64,000 nt of DNA, taken from positions 1 through 64,000 of the forward strand of contig JADLDK010000045.1 of NCBI GenBank assembly GCA_020846715.1, read 5' to 3'. The translations under genes and the position numbers were made by a program. Origin of the DNA: Armatimonadota bacterium (GTDB lineage Bacteria > Armatimonadota > UBA5829 > DSUL01). Positions 41,479 to 50,788 of the stretch are shown here, piece after piece. Each line of letters starts with the position of its first letter. Position 1 is the stretch's first letter. The notes under the pieces are model-generated. The model saw nothing but the letters and a program-made list of their open reading frames with translations, made no database searches and was not told where the DNA came from.

Positions 41479-41673
41479 TTGCCACTTCCTAAGAGAAGAC
41501 ATTCGAAGACACGCCGCGACAAGCGGCGCACACACTACAAGCTGACGCCGCCGGCGATTGTGAGCTGCCCGAGCTGCGGCGCTCCGACCGTCGCGCATAC
41601 AGCCTGCAAGTCGTGCGGACAGTATCGGCGCCGGCTCGTTATACCGGAGTCCAAGCGAACCAGGCAGGAGTAA
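41479..41673 (+). CDS. rpmF: 50S ribosomal protein L32
   Basis: 64 aa. Starts MPLPKRRHSKTRRDKRRTHY, the L32 signature, and carries a zinc ribbon CPSC (about residues 30-33) and CKSCGQY (about 43-49), so it is the zinc-containing C+ form. TTG start at 41479 preceded by GGAGAC 5-10 bases upstream. Located in its usual place between yceD and plsX. Confidence 0.95.
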   Translation: MPLPKRRHSKTRRDKRRTHYKLTPPAIVSCPSCGAPTVAHTACKSCGQYRRRLVIPESKRTRQE

Positions 41674-41766
41674 CCGGAGCTTGCGTTGTCAGCGTGTATC
41701 GTGACTCTGTAGAGTGATTCACGCGAACAGGAACAGATTCGAGTCTATTTGAAAGCTGCTCACCAG

Positions 41767-42813
41767 ATGCCGGGAGCGAGCGAAGTGTTAACTACTGGCG
41801 ATCAGGTTACCGTCGCAATGGATGCGATGGGAGGGGACTACGCGCCCAGAGAAATCCTGAAAGGCGCCTGTGAAGGCGCTGTACGCTGGGGCGCGCGGCT
41901 GATTCTCGTGGGGGATGAGCCGGTCATCCGCCGCTACCTTCGCAGAATCCGAACCACTGCGTCTATCGAAGTCGTTCACGCACCCGAGCGCATAGAAATG
42001 GGAGAAAATCCCGCTGCTGCTATCAGGCGCAAGCGCGACTCCTCTCTTGTACGCTGCGCTGAGCTGGTCCGGGACGGTCGCGCTCATGCGATGGTATCGG
42101 CTGGCAGCACCGGTGCGACGATGGCCGTAGCTTCTCTTATTCTCAAGCGAGTCGCTGGAATCGACCGGCCGGGGATTGCAACGGTTATGCCGACTATCTC
42201 GGGGCAGGTTGTGGTTGTGGACGTCGGCGCCAATGTCGATTGCTCCGTCCAGAACCTCATGCAGTTTGCCACGATGGGCAGCATTTACTGCCAGGATGTC
42301 ATGGGCGTCAAGAGTCCGCGGGTGGGCCTGCTTTCCATAGGAGCCGAACCGACCAAAGGCAATGAACTGACCAAGGCCGTGCACAAAGCGCTGAGCGAGA
42401 GCGATTTGAACTTCATCGGCAACATTGAGGGTGGCCCCCTTTTTGAGGGGGCTGCAGATGTTGTCGTGTGTGATGGCTTTGTTGGCAATGTCGTGTTGAA
42501 AGTGGCCGAAGGCGTGGCCAAAATGATCCAGGAGATCGCTCAGCGGAAGCTGTGGGCAAACCCCTGGTACAAACTCATGCTTCTGGGGATGGCGCCAGGG
42601 CTCAAGCAGTTCAAGAAAGAAGTGGACTGCGAAGAGGTCGGCGGAGCGCCCCTGCTGGGCGTCAATGGTATCTGCATAGTCTGTCACGGCAACAGCCGCG
42701 CGAAGTCTATCTCCAGCGCTCTCCGCCTGGCTGTGAGGGCGCACAACAACGATGTGCTGGGGCATATTGGCCGGATTTTGGAGCAGCCGGCACTTCACGC
42801 GGCGCACGTCTGA
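41767..42813 (+). CDS. plsX: Phosphate acyltransferase PlsX
   Basis: 348 aa from ATG 41767; a TTG at 41749 is an alternative. Makes acyl phosphate from acyl-ACP for phospholipid synthesis. Signatures: VAMDAMGGDYAPREILKGA (about residues 20-38), MGENPAAAIRRKRDSS, MVSAGSTGATMAVASLIL, VVVDVGANVDC, 'SIGAEPTKGNELTKAVHKAL', 'GGPLFEGAADVVVCDGFVGN' and GAPLLGVNGICIVCHGNS. Standard order plsX-fabH-fabD-fabG-acpP-fabF follows. Confidence 0.95.
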   Translation: MPGASEVLTTGDQVTVAMDAMGGDYAPREILKGACEGAVRWGARLILVGDEPVIRRYLRRIRTTASIEVVHAPERIEMGENPAAAIRRKRDSSLVRCAELVRDGRAHAMVSAGSTGATMAVASLILKRVAGIDRPGIATVMPTISGQVVVVDVGANVDCSVQNLMQFATMGSIYCQDVMGVKSPRVGLLSIGAEPTKGNELTKAVHKALSESDLNFIGNIEGGPLFEGAADVVVCDGFVGNVVLKVAEGVAKMIQEIAQRKLWANPWYKLMLLGMAPGLKQFKKEVDCEEVGGAPLLGVNGICIVCHGNSRAKSISSALRLAVRAHNNDVLGHIGRILEQPALHAAHV

Positions 42814-42927
42814 GGGCAGGATACTACTGTTGGATCGGAGTCAGATGCGGTATGGCCGGGGTGTGGGCCACGGCCCGGTGATTCCGGCGCATGGACGCGC
42901 CAATGACAGACATAAGGATATTGCACA

Positions 42928-43968
42928 GTGAGATCAGCCGGGATTGTGGGCCTGGGAAAGGCTCTGCCTGCAAAGGTGTTGACCAACTTCGATCTGGAGC
43001 AGATGGTTGACACTTCTGACGAGTGGATATTTGAACGCACGGGCATTCGGCAGCGCCGGGTAAGCTCCGAAAACGAGACGTCTGCGTCGCTGGGGGCAGC
43101 GGCGTGTAAGGAAGCTCTGGCTCATGCGAACGTCGCGCCGGAAGACGTGGACCTCATCATCTGCGCCACCACCTCCCCCGACATGCTTTTTCCCTCCACT
43201 GCGTGTCTCATCCAGCAGAGTCTGGGCTGTTGGAGCGCGGCAGCATTCGATGTAGCGGCGGCCTGTTCGGGTTTTGTGTATGCTCTGACGATTGCGTCTC
43301 AGTTTGTGTCCTCAGGTGCTTACAGTCGCGTCCTTGTGGTTGGTGTGGATGTGCTGACTAAGTTTACTGACTTCACAGACCGAGGCACGTGCATCTTGTT
43401 CGGGGACGGAGCGGGCGCTGCGGTGGTGGCGCCCGTAGAAGAGGGTAAGGGCGTTCTGGGCTTTGACATGGGATCGGATGGCGGTGGAGCGCGTCTTCTG
43501 GAGATTCCCGCTGGTGGTGGCCGGCATCCGGCTACGCTGGATACTGTCAATCAGCGGCAGCACTTCATCCGCATGGAGGGCCGAGAAGTCTTCAAGTTTG
43601 CAGTGAAGATAATGGGCGAGTCTGCGCAGAGGGCTCTGGACAGGTGTGGGTTGTCTTCCAGGGACGTGGACTGGCTGATTCCGCACCAGGCCAATACCCG
43701 GATCATTGACTCAGCCATGCGGCATCTCGACATTCCGGTGGAGAAAGTGTACGTCAATGTTGAGCGCTACGGGAACACCTCCGCGGGTTCTATTCCCATC
43801 GCTTTGCACGAAGCCTATCACGAGGGTAAACTGCGGGACGACGACTGCATTGTGATTGTTGGCTTCGGCGCTGGACTGACCTGGGCTTCGTGTGTGCTTG
43901 TCTGGTCTCTGGCGCCCTTGCACACCTCTGAGCCCTCAGCGCCGGCAACGGCTTGCAGGATGGAGTAG
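42928..43968 (+). CDS. fabH: Beta-ketoacyl-ACP synthase III
   Basis: 346 aa, condenses acetyl-CoA with malonyl-ACP to start fatty-acid synthesis. Catalytic triad seen as Cys in AACSGFVYAL (about residue 114), His in IPHQANTRII and Asn in ERYGNTSAGSIP. GTG start at 42928; MRSAGIVGLGKALPAKVLTN matches the family. The last about 20 residues (PLHTSEPSAPATACRME) extend past the normal C-terminus and are Pro/Ala-rich. Confidence 0.96.
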   Translation: MRSAGIVGLGKALPAKVLTNFDLEQMVDTSDEWIFERTGIRQRRVSSENETSASLGAAACKEALAHANVAPEDVDLIICATTSPDMLFPSTACLIQQSLGCWSAAAFDVAAACSGFVYALTIASQFVSSGAYSRVLVVGVDVLTKFTDFTDRGTCILFGDGAGAAVVAPVEEGKGVLGFDMGSDGGGARLLEIPAGGGRHPATLDTVNQRQHFIRMEGREVFKFAVKIMGESAQRALDRCGLSSRDVDWLIPHQANTRIIDSAMRHLDIPVEKVYVNVERYGNTSAGSIPIALHEAYHEGKLRDDDCIVIVGFGAGLTWASCVLVWSLAPLHTSEPSAPATACRME

Positions 43969-43971
43969 CCA

Positions 43972-44925
43972 GTGCCAGTTAACAAACCAGCGTTTGTGTT
44001 CCCGGGCCAGGGCTCACAGAAAGTGGGGATGGGACGGTCGCTCTATGAAGCGCACGAGACGGCCAGAGAGGTGTGGCAGAATGCCGACCGAATCCTGAAT
44101 TTCGGCCTGAGTGCGCTGGCCTTTGAAGGGCCGGAGGAAACTCTGCGCCAGACGAAGAACGCCCAACTTGCGCTGTTCGTCTCAGAAATCGCGGCTCTGG
44201 AGATTCTTCGCGCTGCCGGTCTCAAGCCTGTCGTTTGTGCGGGGCACAGCATCGGAGAGTACGCGGCTCTGGTGGCAGCGGACGTTCTCTCGTTTGAAGA
44301 TGGGCTAAAGCTGGTGCGGGTGCGCGGTGAAGCAATGCACGAAGCGGCTTTGGCTCATCCGGGAGCGATGGCGGCTGTGATGGGTCTGTCGGCAGAGCAA
44401 CTCAGCGCAATCTGTGACGATGTGTCTAAAACAGGTATTGTTAGCATCGCTAACTACAACTCAGCGCAGCAGATTGTGATCTCTGGTGAAGCGGACGCTG
44501 TTGAAATGGCTTCTCAGGCAGCCACGCAGGCGGGCGCTAAACGCGTGGTACCGCTACCCGTGAGCGGAGGTTTTCACAGCGCGTTGATGGCCTCGGCTTC
44601 TGAAATACTGAAGAAAAGTCTGAGTGAGGTCGCGTTTGGGACGCCGTCAATACCTGTATTCCTCAATGTGACCGCGGCGAGGGCGGCGGGCTCTGAAGAT
44701 GTTCGCGAGCGTCTGGCAGAGCAGGTGGTCAGGCAGGTGCGCTGGCATGAGACAATGCTTCACATTCTGAAAGAGGATGTGGATGCAATTGTAGAAGTCG
44801 GGCCAGGGAAAGTTCTGGCTGGTATGGCCAGACGGATGGACGGCGCGCCGCCAGTTTTCGGGACGGATCAGGCTGAGGATGTCAAAGCGCTGTTAGAAAG
44901 CGCCTCTGTGAGTCTCAGTCCGTAG
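43972..44925 (+). CDS. fabD: Malonyl-CoA:ACP transacylase
   Basis: 317 aa. Loads malonyl onto acyl carrier protein. Motifs AFVFPGQGSQKVGMGR (residues about 7-22), GHSIGEYAAL with the nucleophilic Ser, 'VSGGFHSALM' with the catalytic His and 'VEVGPGKVLAGM'. GTG start at 43972, 3 bases after fabH. Confidence 0.96.
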   Translation: MPVNKPAFVFPGQGSQKVGMGRSLYEAHETAREVWQNADRILNFGLSALAFEGPEETLRQTKNAQLALFVSEIAALEILRAAGLKPVVCAGHSIGEYAALVAADVLSFEDGLKLVRVRGEAMHEAALAHPGAMAAVMGLSAEQLSAICDDVSKTGIVSIANYNSAQQIVISGEADAVEMASQAATQAGAKRVVPLPVSGGFHSALMASASEILKKSLSEVAFGTPSIPVFLNVTAARAAGSEDVRERLAEQVVRQVRWHETMLHILKEDVDAIVEVGPGKVLAGMARRMDGAPPVFGTDQAEDVKALLESASVSLSP

Positions 44926-44957
44926 CTCAGCGACAGAGAAAGCGAGGGTATCTCGAT

Positions 44958-45707
44958 TTGAGTTTGAAAGGAAAAACGGCGTTCATCACAGGCGCCGGAC
45001 GTGCGGGTAAGGGTATTGGGCGCTCGATCGCGGTACTACTGGCTCAACAGGGAGCAAATATCGCTATTGCTGATTTTGTTAAGGAAGCAGCCGAAGCGGT
45101 CGCCGGTGAGGCGCGGGCCCTTGGCGTGGAAGCTCTCGCCTTACAGGGCAGCGTCACAAGCTCTGAAGACGTTGTGCGCATGACGTCTGAGGTTCAACAG
45201 AAATTCGAAAAAATTGACATTCTGGTCAACAACGCCGGGATTGTGCGAGATCAGCTTCTCGTGCGAATGAGTGATGAGGACTGGCACGCCGTGCTGGAAA
45301 CAAACCTGACAGGGGCGTTTCTGTGCACGCGCGAAGTAGCAAAAGTCATGATTCGCCAGCGAGAGGGCCGTATTGTGAACATGGCCAGCGTGATGGGTGT
45401 GGTGGGGAACGCCGGGCAGGCCAACTACTCCGCTTCCAAAGGCGGGCTGATTGCGCTGACAAAGACAACCGCAAAGGAATTGGGGCGTCGCGGAATCAAC
45501 GTAAACGCGGTAGCGCCGGGGTTCATCCAGACTGTAATGACCGAAGAGATGCCAGAAGATGCCCGTGCAAAAGTATCCGGACAGATTCCTCTGGATCGTC
45601 TGGGTACGCCCGAGGATGTTGCCAGAGTTGTGCTGTTTCTGGTAGGAGAATTATCCAGCTACGTAACCGGCCAGGTGATAAACGTGGACGGTGGGCTGGT
45701 TATGTAA
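44958..45707 (+). CDS. fabG: 3-oxoacyl-ACP reductase
   Basis: 249 aa short-chain dehydrogenase. NADPH site [15 protein letters not shown] (residues about 11-25; the loop is one or two residues longer than the usual TGASRGIG), NNAGI, catalytic Ser in NMASVMG and Y-x3-K in YSASKGG, with the family end '[15 protein letters not shown]'. TTG start at 44958. Confidence 0.94.
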   Translation: MSLKGKTAFITGAGRAGKGIGRSIAVLLAQQGANIAIADFVKEAAEAVAGEARALGVEALALQGSVTSSEDVVRMTSEVQQKFEKIDILVNNAGIVRDQLLVRMSDEDWHAVLETNLTGAFLCTREVAKVMIRQREGRIVNMASVMGVVGNAGQANYSASKGGLIALTKTTAKELGRRGINVNAVAPGFIQTVMTEEMPEDARAKVSGQIPLDRLGTPEDVARVVLFLVGELSSYVTGQVINVDGGLVM

Positions 45708-45721
45708 CGAGGAGAAGGTTG

Positions 45722-45958
45722 ATGTCAACATTTGATCGAGTAAAGAAAGTTGTCGTGGAGAGACTCAAAGTCTCTGAGGATCAGGTCACTGAGACCGCCT
45801 CATTTGAGCATGATTTGAAAGCGGACTCGCTGGACCAGGTCGAGTTGGTTATGGGACTGGAAGAAGAGTTCGAAATCCAGATTCCAGACGAAGACGCGCA
45901 GAAGATAACGACTGTTGAACAGGCGGTCAACTATATCGAGCAGAAGGCCGCAGTCTAG
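45722..45958 (+). CDS. acpP: Acyl carrier protein
   Basis: 78 aa. The phosphopantetheine attachment Ser is in [19 protein letters not shown] (about residues 33-51, DSL motif). Acidic, as expected. ATG at 45722 with AGGAGAAGG just upstream, 14 bases after fabG. Confidence 0.97.
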   Translation: MSTFDRVKKVVVERLKVSEDQVTETASFEHDLKADSLDQVELVMGLEEEFEIQIPDEDAQKITTVEQAVNYIEQKAAV

Positions 45959-46131
45959 GGAGCGTTTATCGGACGGTCTTGCTGGAGCTATGAACGTGCG
46001 CAGGCCGGTGGAAGCCGTAGACGACTTCCAACCGGCCATTTGTTCGTCTGGGAGTGCCGGAGTGGCGCTGTTCTGAGACTCACTCCCGAGGTGCGGGTTA
46101 TGTTGGAGAGCGACGAAAGACTGGAGATGGT

Positions 46132-47382
46132 ATGACGGAGAATTCGCGGCGCAGGGTAGTAGCGACCGGTATCGGGGCAGTCACTCCCGTAGGTATTGGG
46201 ACGGAGGATATGTGGGACAGTCTGGTGAACGGACGCTCCGGCATTGAGCCAGTCAAACAGTTCGACGCATCCCGCCACACGAGCCGTATAGCTGGAGAAG
46301 TCAAGAATTTCGACCCGACCCGGTGGCTCACACCCAAAGAGGTGGACCGCAACGATCCATTTGTGCGCTACGCTATTGGCGCGGCTCTTATGGCCCACGA
46401 AGACTCGGGACTGAGCATCACGGATGAGAATCGAGACCGCGTTGGCGTGCTGATCGGCTCTGGCATCGGGGGAACTCGTACGTGGGAGGAGCAGAACGCA
46501 GTTCTGGTAGAGCGGGGGCCATCGCGAGTAAGCCCGTTCTTTGTTCCAATGCTGATTGCGGACATGGCCAGTGGTCAGGTGTCAATAATGACCGGCGCGC
46601 GGGGGCCAAACTCGACGGTTGCAACGGCCTGCGCCACTGGCAGCCACGCTATTGGTGACGCGGTGGAGATTATCCGGCGTGGGGACGCTGACGCGATGAT
46701 CGCCGGAGGCGCAGAGGCCGCCGTACGCCCACTGGCGATGGCCGGCTTCTGTAACATGCGCGCACTCTCAACGCGCAATGACGACTATCAGCACGCCAGT
46801 CGGCCTTTCGATAAAGAGCGCGACGGGTTTGTGATAGGCGAAGGGGCGGGCGTTGTTGTTCTGGAAGAGATGGAGTCTGCCAGGGCTCGCGGTGCGAAGA
46901 TCTACGGAGAAGTTGTTGGATACGGGATGTCCGGAGACGCCTACCACATCACAATGCCTGCGCCCAATGGGGACGGGGCTGTGCGTTGTATGCGGGCAGC
47001 TCTGAGTGACGCTGGCCTCAGCCCACAGGACGTTGACTACATCAATGCTCACGGAACCTCCACTCCGCCGAATGACCGCATTGAGACCGCAGCTATCAAG
47101 ACCGTCTTTGGGGAGGAACAGGCGCGCAAGGTAGCGATCAGCTCCACGAAATCCATGATGGGGCACCTTCTCGGTGCTGCCGGCGCGGTGGAAGCCGTTG
47201 TCTGCCTGATGGCCATGCAGCGCAATGTCGCTCCACCAACGATCAATTACGAGACTCCAGACCCGGATTGCGATCTGGATTATGTGCCTAACCAGGCGCG
47301 GCCGATGACTATAGACGTTGCTCTGTCCAACTCGTTTGGGTTCGGTGGACATAACGCGACGTTGATCTTTGCGCGAGCGTAA
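46132..47382 (+). CDS. fabF: Beta-ketoacyl-ACP synthase II
   Basis: 416 aa. Elongating condensing enzyme of fatty-acid synthesis. Cys-His-His triad: [13 protein letters not shown] (about residue 166), [11 protein letters not shown] and [13 protein letters not shown]. '[14 protein letters not shown]' closes the protein. ATG 46132 starts at [15 protein letters not shown]; upstream in-frame extension is not supported. Confidence 0.96.
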   Translation: MTENSRRRVVATGIGAVTPVGIGTEDMWDSLVNGRSGIEPVKQFDASRHTSRIAGEVKNFDPTRWLTPKEVDRNDPFVRYAIGAALMAHEDSGLSITDENRDRVGVLIGSGIGGTRTWEEQNAVLVERGPSRVSPFFVPMLIADMASGQVSIMTGARGPNSTVATACATGSHAIGDAVEIIRRGDADAMIAGGAEAAVRPLAMAGFCNMRALSTRNDDYQHASRPFDKERDGFVIGEGAGVVVLEEMESARARGAKIYGEVVGYGMSGDAYHITMPAPNGDGAVRCMRAALSDAGLSPQDVDYINAHGTSTPPNDRIETAAIKTVFGEEQARKVAISSTKSMMGHLLGAAGAVEAVVCLMAMQRNVAPPTINYETPDPDCDLDYVPNQARPMTIDVALSNSFGFGGHNATLIFARA

Positions 47383-47587
47383 CCTCTGCGTCACTCAGCG
47401 TAGCACTCACCAGTTCAGGCCTGGTTGTTGCCCGGTTTGGACATTTGCGCAACAGATATCGGACTCTCGAGAATGCTGGCAGTTGAGACAACAGGCTTTT
47501 CTCTTGCGAGAAGCGCGCTTACATGCCTAAATAAACTGGTCTTTTGATAATGCTGCCTGATTCTACAAAGAATGGAGAACGCCACTA

Positions 47588-48775
47588 GTGGTTACGATAT
47601 CTGAACGAGCGCGGCGGGCCAGTCCATCGCCGACACTGGGCATCACTGCCAAAGCTAATGCTCTGAAGGCTCAGGGTGTGGACCTGGTTGGCTTTGCGGC
47701 CGGCGAACCTGACTTCGATACGCCGGAGCATATCAAAGATGCAGCCCGCACAGCCCTGGATGCCGGGTTTACAAAGTACACCCCCTCAACAGGCACCCCT
47801 GATCTGAAGAAAGCCATCGTTGACAAACTCCTGCGCGATAACGGGCTGAGCTACGATGTGAAGCAAATTGCCGTATCCGTAGGGGCGAAGCACTCCATTT
47901 ACAACCTGTTCCAGGCGCTGCTGAACGAAGGCGATGAGGTGATCATCCCCTCGCCTTACTGGGTGTCTTATCCCGAGCAGGTGCTTCTGGCGGAAGGTAA
48001 GCCGGTCATCGTGAAGACAGATGAATCTACCGGCTTTACGATGACGCCACGCCAGTTTGAAGACGCTGTCACCGATCGGACGAAGATGGTTATCGTCAAC
48101 AGCCCCTCCAACCCGACCGGGGCAGTGTATACCCGTGCTCAACTACAGGCCATTGCCGAGGTGGCCGTGCGCCGGCGCGTGATGGTGCTCTCAGATGAAA
48201 TCTACGAGAAAATCATCTATGGCACGGAGTTTGTCAGCATTGCCAGTCTGGGTGAGGAGATCAAGAAGCTGACCGTGGTCATCAATGGGATGTCCAAGGC
48301 GTACTCGATGACTGGTTGGCGTCTGGGCTACATGGCTGCTGACGCGGATGTGATTTCCGCCGTTGGCAGGATTCAGGATCAGAGCACATCCAACCCGACC
48401 AGCTTCGCTCAAAAGGGCGGAGTTGCGGCGCTTACAGGGCCACAGGAGCCGGTTGAAATGATGCGCCGGGAGTTTGAAAAGCGGCGCGACCGAATAGTGC
48501 AGATGCTTAACGATATTCCAGGGGTGGAGTGTCTGACGCCTGGCGGCGCCTTTTATGTGTTTCCAAACATTGCCGGCGTGCTCTCGGCTTCTAAAGGCAG
48601 GTTCAGCAATTCTGACACCTTGGCGGAATGGTTGCTTGAGACGGCCAATGTCGCTGTCGTGCCCGGTTCTGGCTTTGGCGCCCCGGACAACGTCCGGCTG
48701 AGCTACGCGACCTCTATGGAGAACATTGAGAAGGGTGTTGAGCGCATCCATAAGGCCATTGAGGGGTTGTCGTGA
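47588..48775 (+). CDS. Class I aminotransferase, aspartate aminotransferase type
   Basis: 395 aa fold-type I PLP enzyme. 'GVDLVGFAAGEPDFDTPEHI' (residues about 27-46), 'VSVGAKHSIYNLFQAL', 'NSPSNPTGAVYTRAQL', SDEIYEKIIYG and the PLP-lysine motif GMSKAYSMTGWRLGYMA (Lys about 237) are the AspC/AspB type of Gram-positive bacteria. Substrate most likely aspartate/2-oxoglutarate, though related enzymes accept aromatic amino acids. GTG start. It sits between fabF and rnc; it may have its own promoter in the 205-base gap upstream. Confidence 0.9.
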   Translation: MVTISERARRASPSPTLGITAKANALKAQGVDLVGFAAGEPDFDTPEHIKDAARTALDAGFTKYTPSTGTPDLKKAIVDKLLRDNGLSYDVKQIAVSVGAKHSIYNLFQALLNEGDEVIIPSPYWVSYPEQVLLAEGKPVIVKTDESTGFTMTPRQFEDAVTDRTKMVIVNSPSNPTGAVYTRAQLQAIAEVAVRRRVMVLSDEIYEKIIYGTEFVSIASLGEEIKKLTVVINGMSKAYSMTGWRLGYMAADADVISAVGRIQDQSTSNPTSFAQKGGVAALTGPQEPVEMMRREFEKRRDRIVQMLNDIPGVECLTPGGAFYVFPNIAGVLSASKGRFSNSDTLAEWLLETANVAVVPGSGFGAPDNVRLSYATSMENIEKGVERIHKAIEGLS

Positions 48776-48779
48776 TTCC

Positions 48780-49529
48780 GTGAGTCAACCGCCGCCAGTT
48801 CTTACCGAAGAGAGTCTGCAGGAAGTCGTTCGTAGTCTGGGTATTCATCTGCAGGATACCAGCCTGCTCCGAACCGCCCGGACGCACAGATCCTATCTCG
48901 GTGAGAGTACTGGCGTCCTCAGCAACGAGCGACTGGAGTTTCTGGGAGACTCCGTCCTCGGTCTGATCGTGTCAGAGTGGCTCTATCGCCAGATGGAAGA
49001 TTGGCCGGAAGGAGAGTTGTCCAAAGCCAAAGCTGTCGCTGTAAGCGAGCCTGCCCTGGCTGAGGCCGCGCAGCGGCTTGGTGTGCAGGAGCATATTTTG
49101 CTTTCCACGGGTGAGCGAATGTCGGGCGGGCGCAACCGCGCCAGCATCCTTTCCGACACCTACGAAGCTATCGTAGCTGTTGTCTATCTCGACCAGGGTT
49201 TGGAGGCTGCGCGCGAGTTTATCATCCGGTCGTTATCTGATGTGCTCGGCGAGATTGAAGCGGGAGTCCACCTTCGCGATTACAAATCCCGCCTTCAGCA
49301 GTTTGTCCAGGGTCACAACAAGATGACGCTTCGCTATGCCGTTGTGAGCGAGACTGGCGCTGACCACGACAAGACGTTCACGGTGCAGGTTGAGATTGAC
49401 GGCAGGGTTGCGGGCAGCGGTATTGGCAAGAGCAAGAAGCAGGCTGAACAGGCGGCTGCCGCAGAAGCGCTGAGTGCTCTGCAAGTGGATGGAGCATGTG
49501 TGAATGAGTCTGGAGCGTTGGGGCACTGA
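48780..49529 (+). CDS. rnc: Ribonuclease III
   Basis: 249 aa. RNase III domain with the signature ERLEFLGDSVLGLIVSEWLY (about residues 50-69) and the second acidic site SDTYEAIVAVVYLDQG. The double-stranded RNA-binding domain follows (about 165-235; 'DYKSRLQQFVQGHNKMTLRY', GKSKKQAEQAAAAEAL). GTG start at 48780, 4 bases after the aminotransferase stop. Processes rRNA precursors and other duplex RNAs. Confidence 0.95.
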   Translation: MSQPPPVLTEESLQEVVRSLGIHLQDTSLLRTARTHRSYLGESTGVLSNERLEFLGDSVLGLIVSEWLYRQMEDWPEGELSKAKAVAVSEPALAEAAQRLGVQEHILLSTGERMSGGRNRASILSDTYEAIVAVVYLDQGLEAAREFIIRSLSDVLGEIEAGVHLRDYKSRLQQFVQGHNKMTLRYAVVSETGADHDKTFTVQVEIDGRVAGSGIGKSKKQAEQAAAAEALSALQVDGACVNESGALGH

Positions 49530-49641
49530 TACGTCCCGGCTTTTACGCAGGCTGCACGCCAAATTGCCACCGCGCACCTCATCTCCGTTCATCTGGATCT
49601 GTCCGTACCCGTGTAGATGAATGTCTCAAACTGCCGCTCGG

Positions 49642-49671
49642 TTGACAGTCGCTCCAGCAGATTGCTAAAAT
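49642..49671 (+). promoter_or_regulatory. Strong sigma70 promoter of the hrcA-chaperonin-grpE operon
   Basis: TTGACA at 49642-49647, 18-base spacer, TAAAAT at 49666-49671. Transcription would start near 49678, about 75 bases before the hrcA ATG. Confidence 0.72.
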
Positions 49672-49683
49672 CAAGCATGCTTG
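49672..49683. promoter_or_regulatory. 12-bp perfect palindrome at the hrcA transcription start
   Basis: CAAGCATGCTTG lies immediately after the -10 element. It is where the HrcA operator CIRCE (TTAGCACTC-N9-GAGTGCTAA) would be expected, but its sequence is unrelated to CIRCE. Possible operator for HrcA of this lineage or another regulator. Confidence 0.4.
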
Positions 49684-49753
49684 GGACTGTTGATCGAACT
49701 TACTCTGGGCTCTCCTCCCAAATCGCTGGTCATCCCTCGCCGTTCTACTGTCA

Positions 49754-50788
49754 ATGAATCTGGACGAGCGTAAACAGAAAATTCTGAAGGCGGTCGTTCA
49801 CGAACATGTGCGCACCGCGGAGCCAGTCGCCTCCGAACAGATCGCAGTCGCGTGCAAACTGGGCGTCAAGTCAGCGACAATCCGCAATGAAATGGCCGAG
49901 ATGGCGGATCTTGGCTATCTTCGCCAGCCTCACACGAGCTCGGGACGGGTTCCGTCTGATCGCGGCTATCGCTTCTACGTGGACTATCTTATGCCCCATT
50001 CGTCGCTGAACCCTTCTCATCTGAAGCGCGGAGAAGCGGTGCTGGTGCGCGAGCACTCGGCTGTGGACGATCTGGTGGCAGGTACGTGCCGGCTGCTTTC
50101 GGCTATCACTGAACTCACGGCCGTAGCGACCGCACCGACTGCGGAGGCATTAACACTCAAATGGCTGGATCTGCGTCAGGTAGCTTCCGACAAGGTCATG
50201 CTTTGGACGCTTTGGTCCAACGGGCAGCTTCGGCATGCAATTCTCACGTGTGGGCGGGTTTCAGCGGATGTGCTGAGGCTGGCTGGACGGCGGCTGGCTG
50301 AAAGAGTCACCGGCGCAACAGAGGATGAACTCCGGCTGGGCCTGAAAGAAGCGGCAACGGGGCACGATGCGCCCATTGCGCGAATGGTTTCAGTGGCTTT
50401 GCAGATGGTGCAGGAGATCGCTGCAGATGTCAGTGAGCCTGAAGTCTTTATAGACGGCGCCAGCTACTTCGCGAGACATCCTGAGTTCCACGAGCACGAG
50501 ACTATGGAGTTGGTCCTGTCGGTCCTTGAACAGCACGCTACGGTCGCGTCCCTTCTCAGAGCGGCGGCGGTCGGCGAGCGTCCCCAGGTGGTTATCGGAA
50601 CGGAAAACCCGCTGGAGCCTCTGCGTGCGTGCAGCCTGGTCGCCGCCTCCTATGGAGACAGATCCGGGATTGGTGGGAGTATCGGCGTCTGTGGGCCTAC
50701 CCGAATGGACTATGCCCACGTCATAGCCGCCATTGAAGTCATCGCCCGCAACCTCTCCAGCGCTCTGGCGTCCACACTACCCGCCTGA
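49754..50788 (+). CDS. hrcA: Heat-inducible transcription repressor HrcA
   Basis: 344 aa. N-terminal winged helix (MNLDERKQKILKAVVHEHV, 'VKSATIRNEMAEMADLGYL', QPHTSSGRVPSDRGYRFYVD). GAF-like middle domain, and the C-terminal 'GPTRMDYAHVIAAIEVIARNL' typical of HrcA. It normally binds CIRCE sites and represses chaperone genes, depending on GroEL for activity. Its stop shares a base with the chaperonin start (TGATG). Confidence 0.95.
   Translation: MNLDERKQKILKAVVHEHVRTAEPVASEQIAVACKLGVKSATIRNEMAEMADLGYLRQPHTSSGRVPSDRGYRFYVDYLMPHSSLNPSHLKRGEAVLVREHSAVDDLVAGTCRLLSAITELTAVATAPTAEALTLKWLDLRQVASDKVMLWTLWSNGQLRHAILTCGRVSADVLRLAGRRLAERVTGATEDELRLGLKEAATGHDAPIARMVSVALQMVQEIAADVSEPEVFIDGASYFARHPEFHEHETMELVLSVLEQHATVASLLRAAAVGERPQVVIGTENPLEPLRACSLVAASYGDRSGIGGSIGVCGPTRMDYAHVIAAIEVIARNLSSALASTLPA

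Noticed and set aside
41788-42807. Minus-strand frame (339 codons) opposite plsX
   Set aside because: Antisense to a clear plsX, with no start context and unnatural composition.
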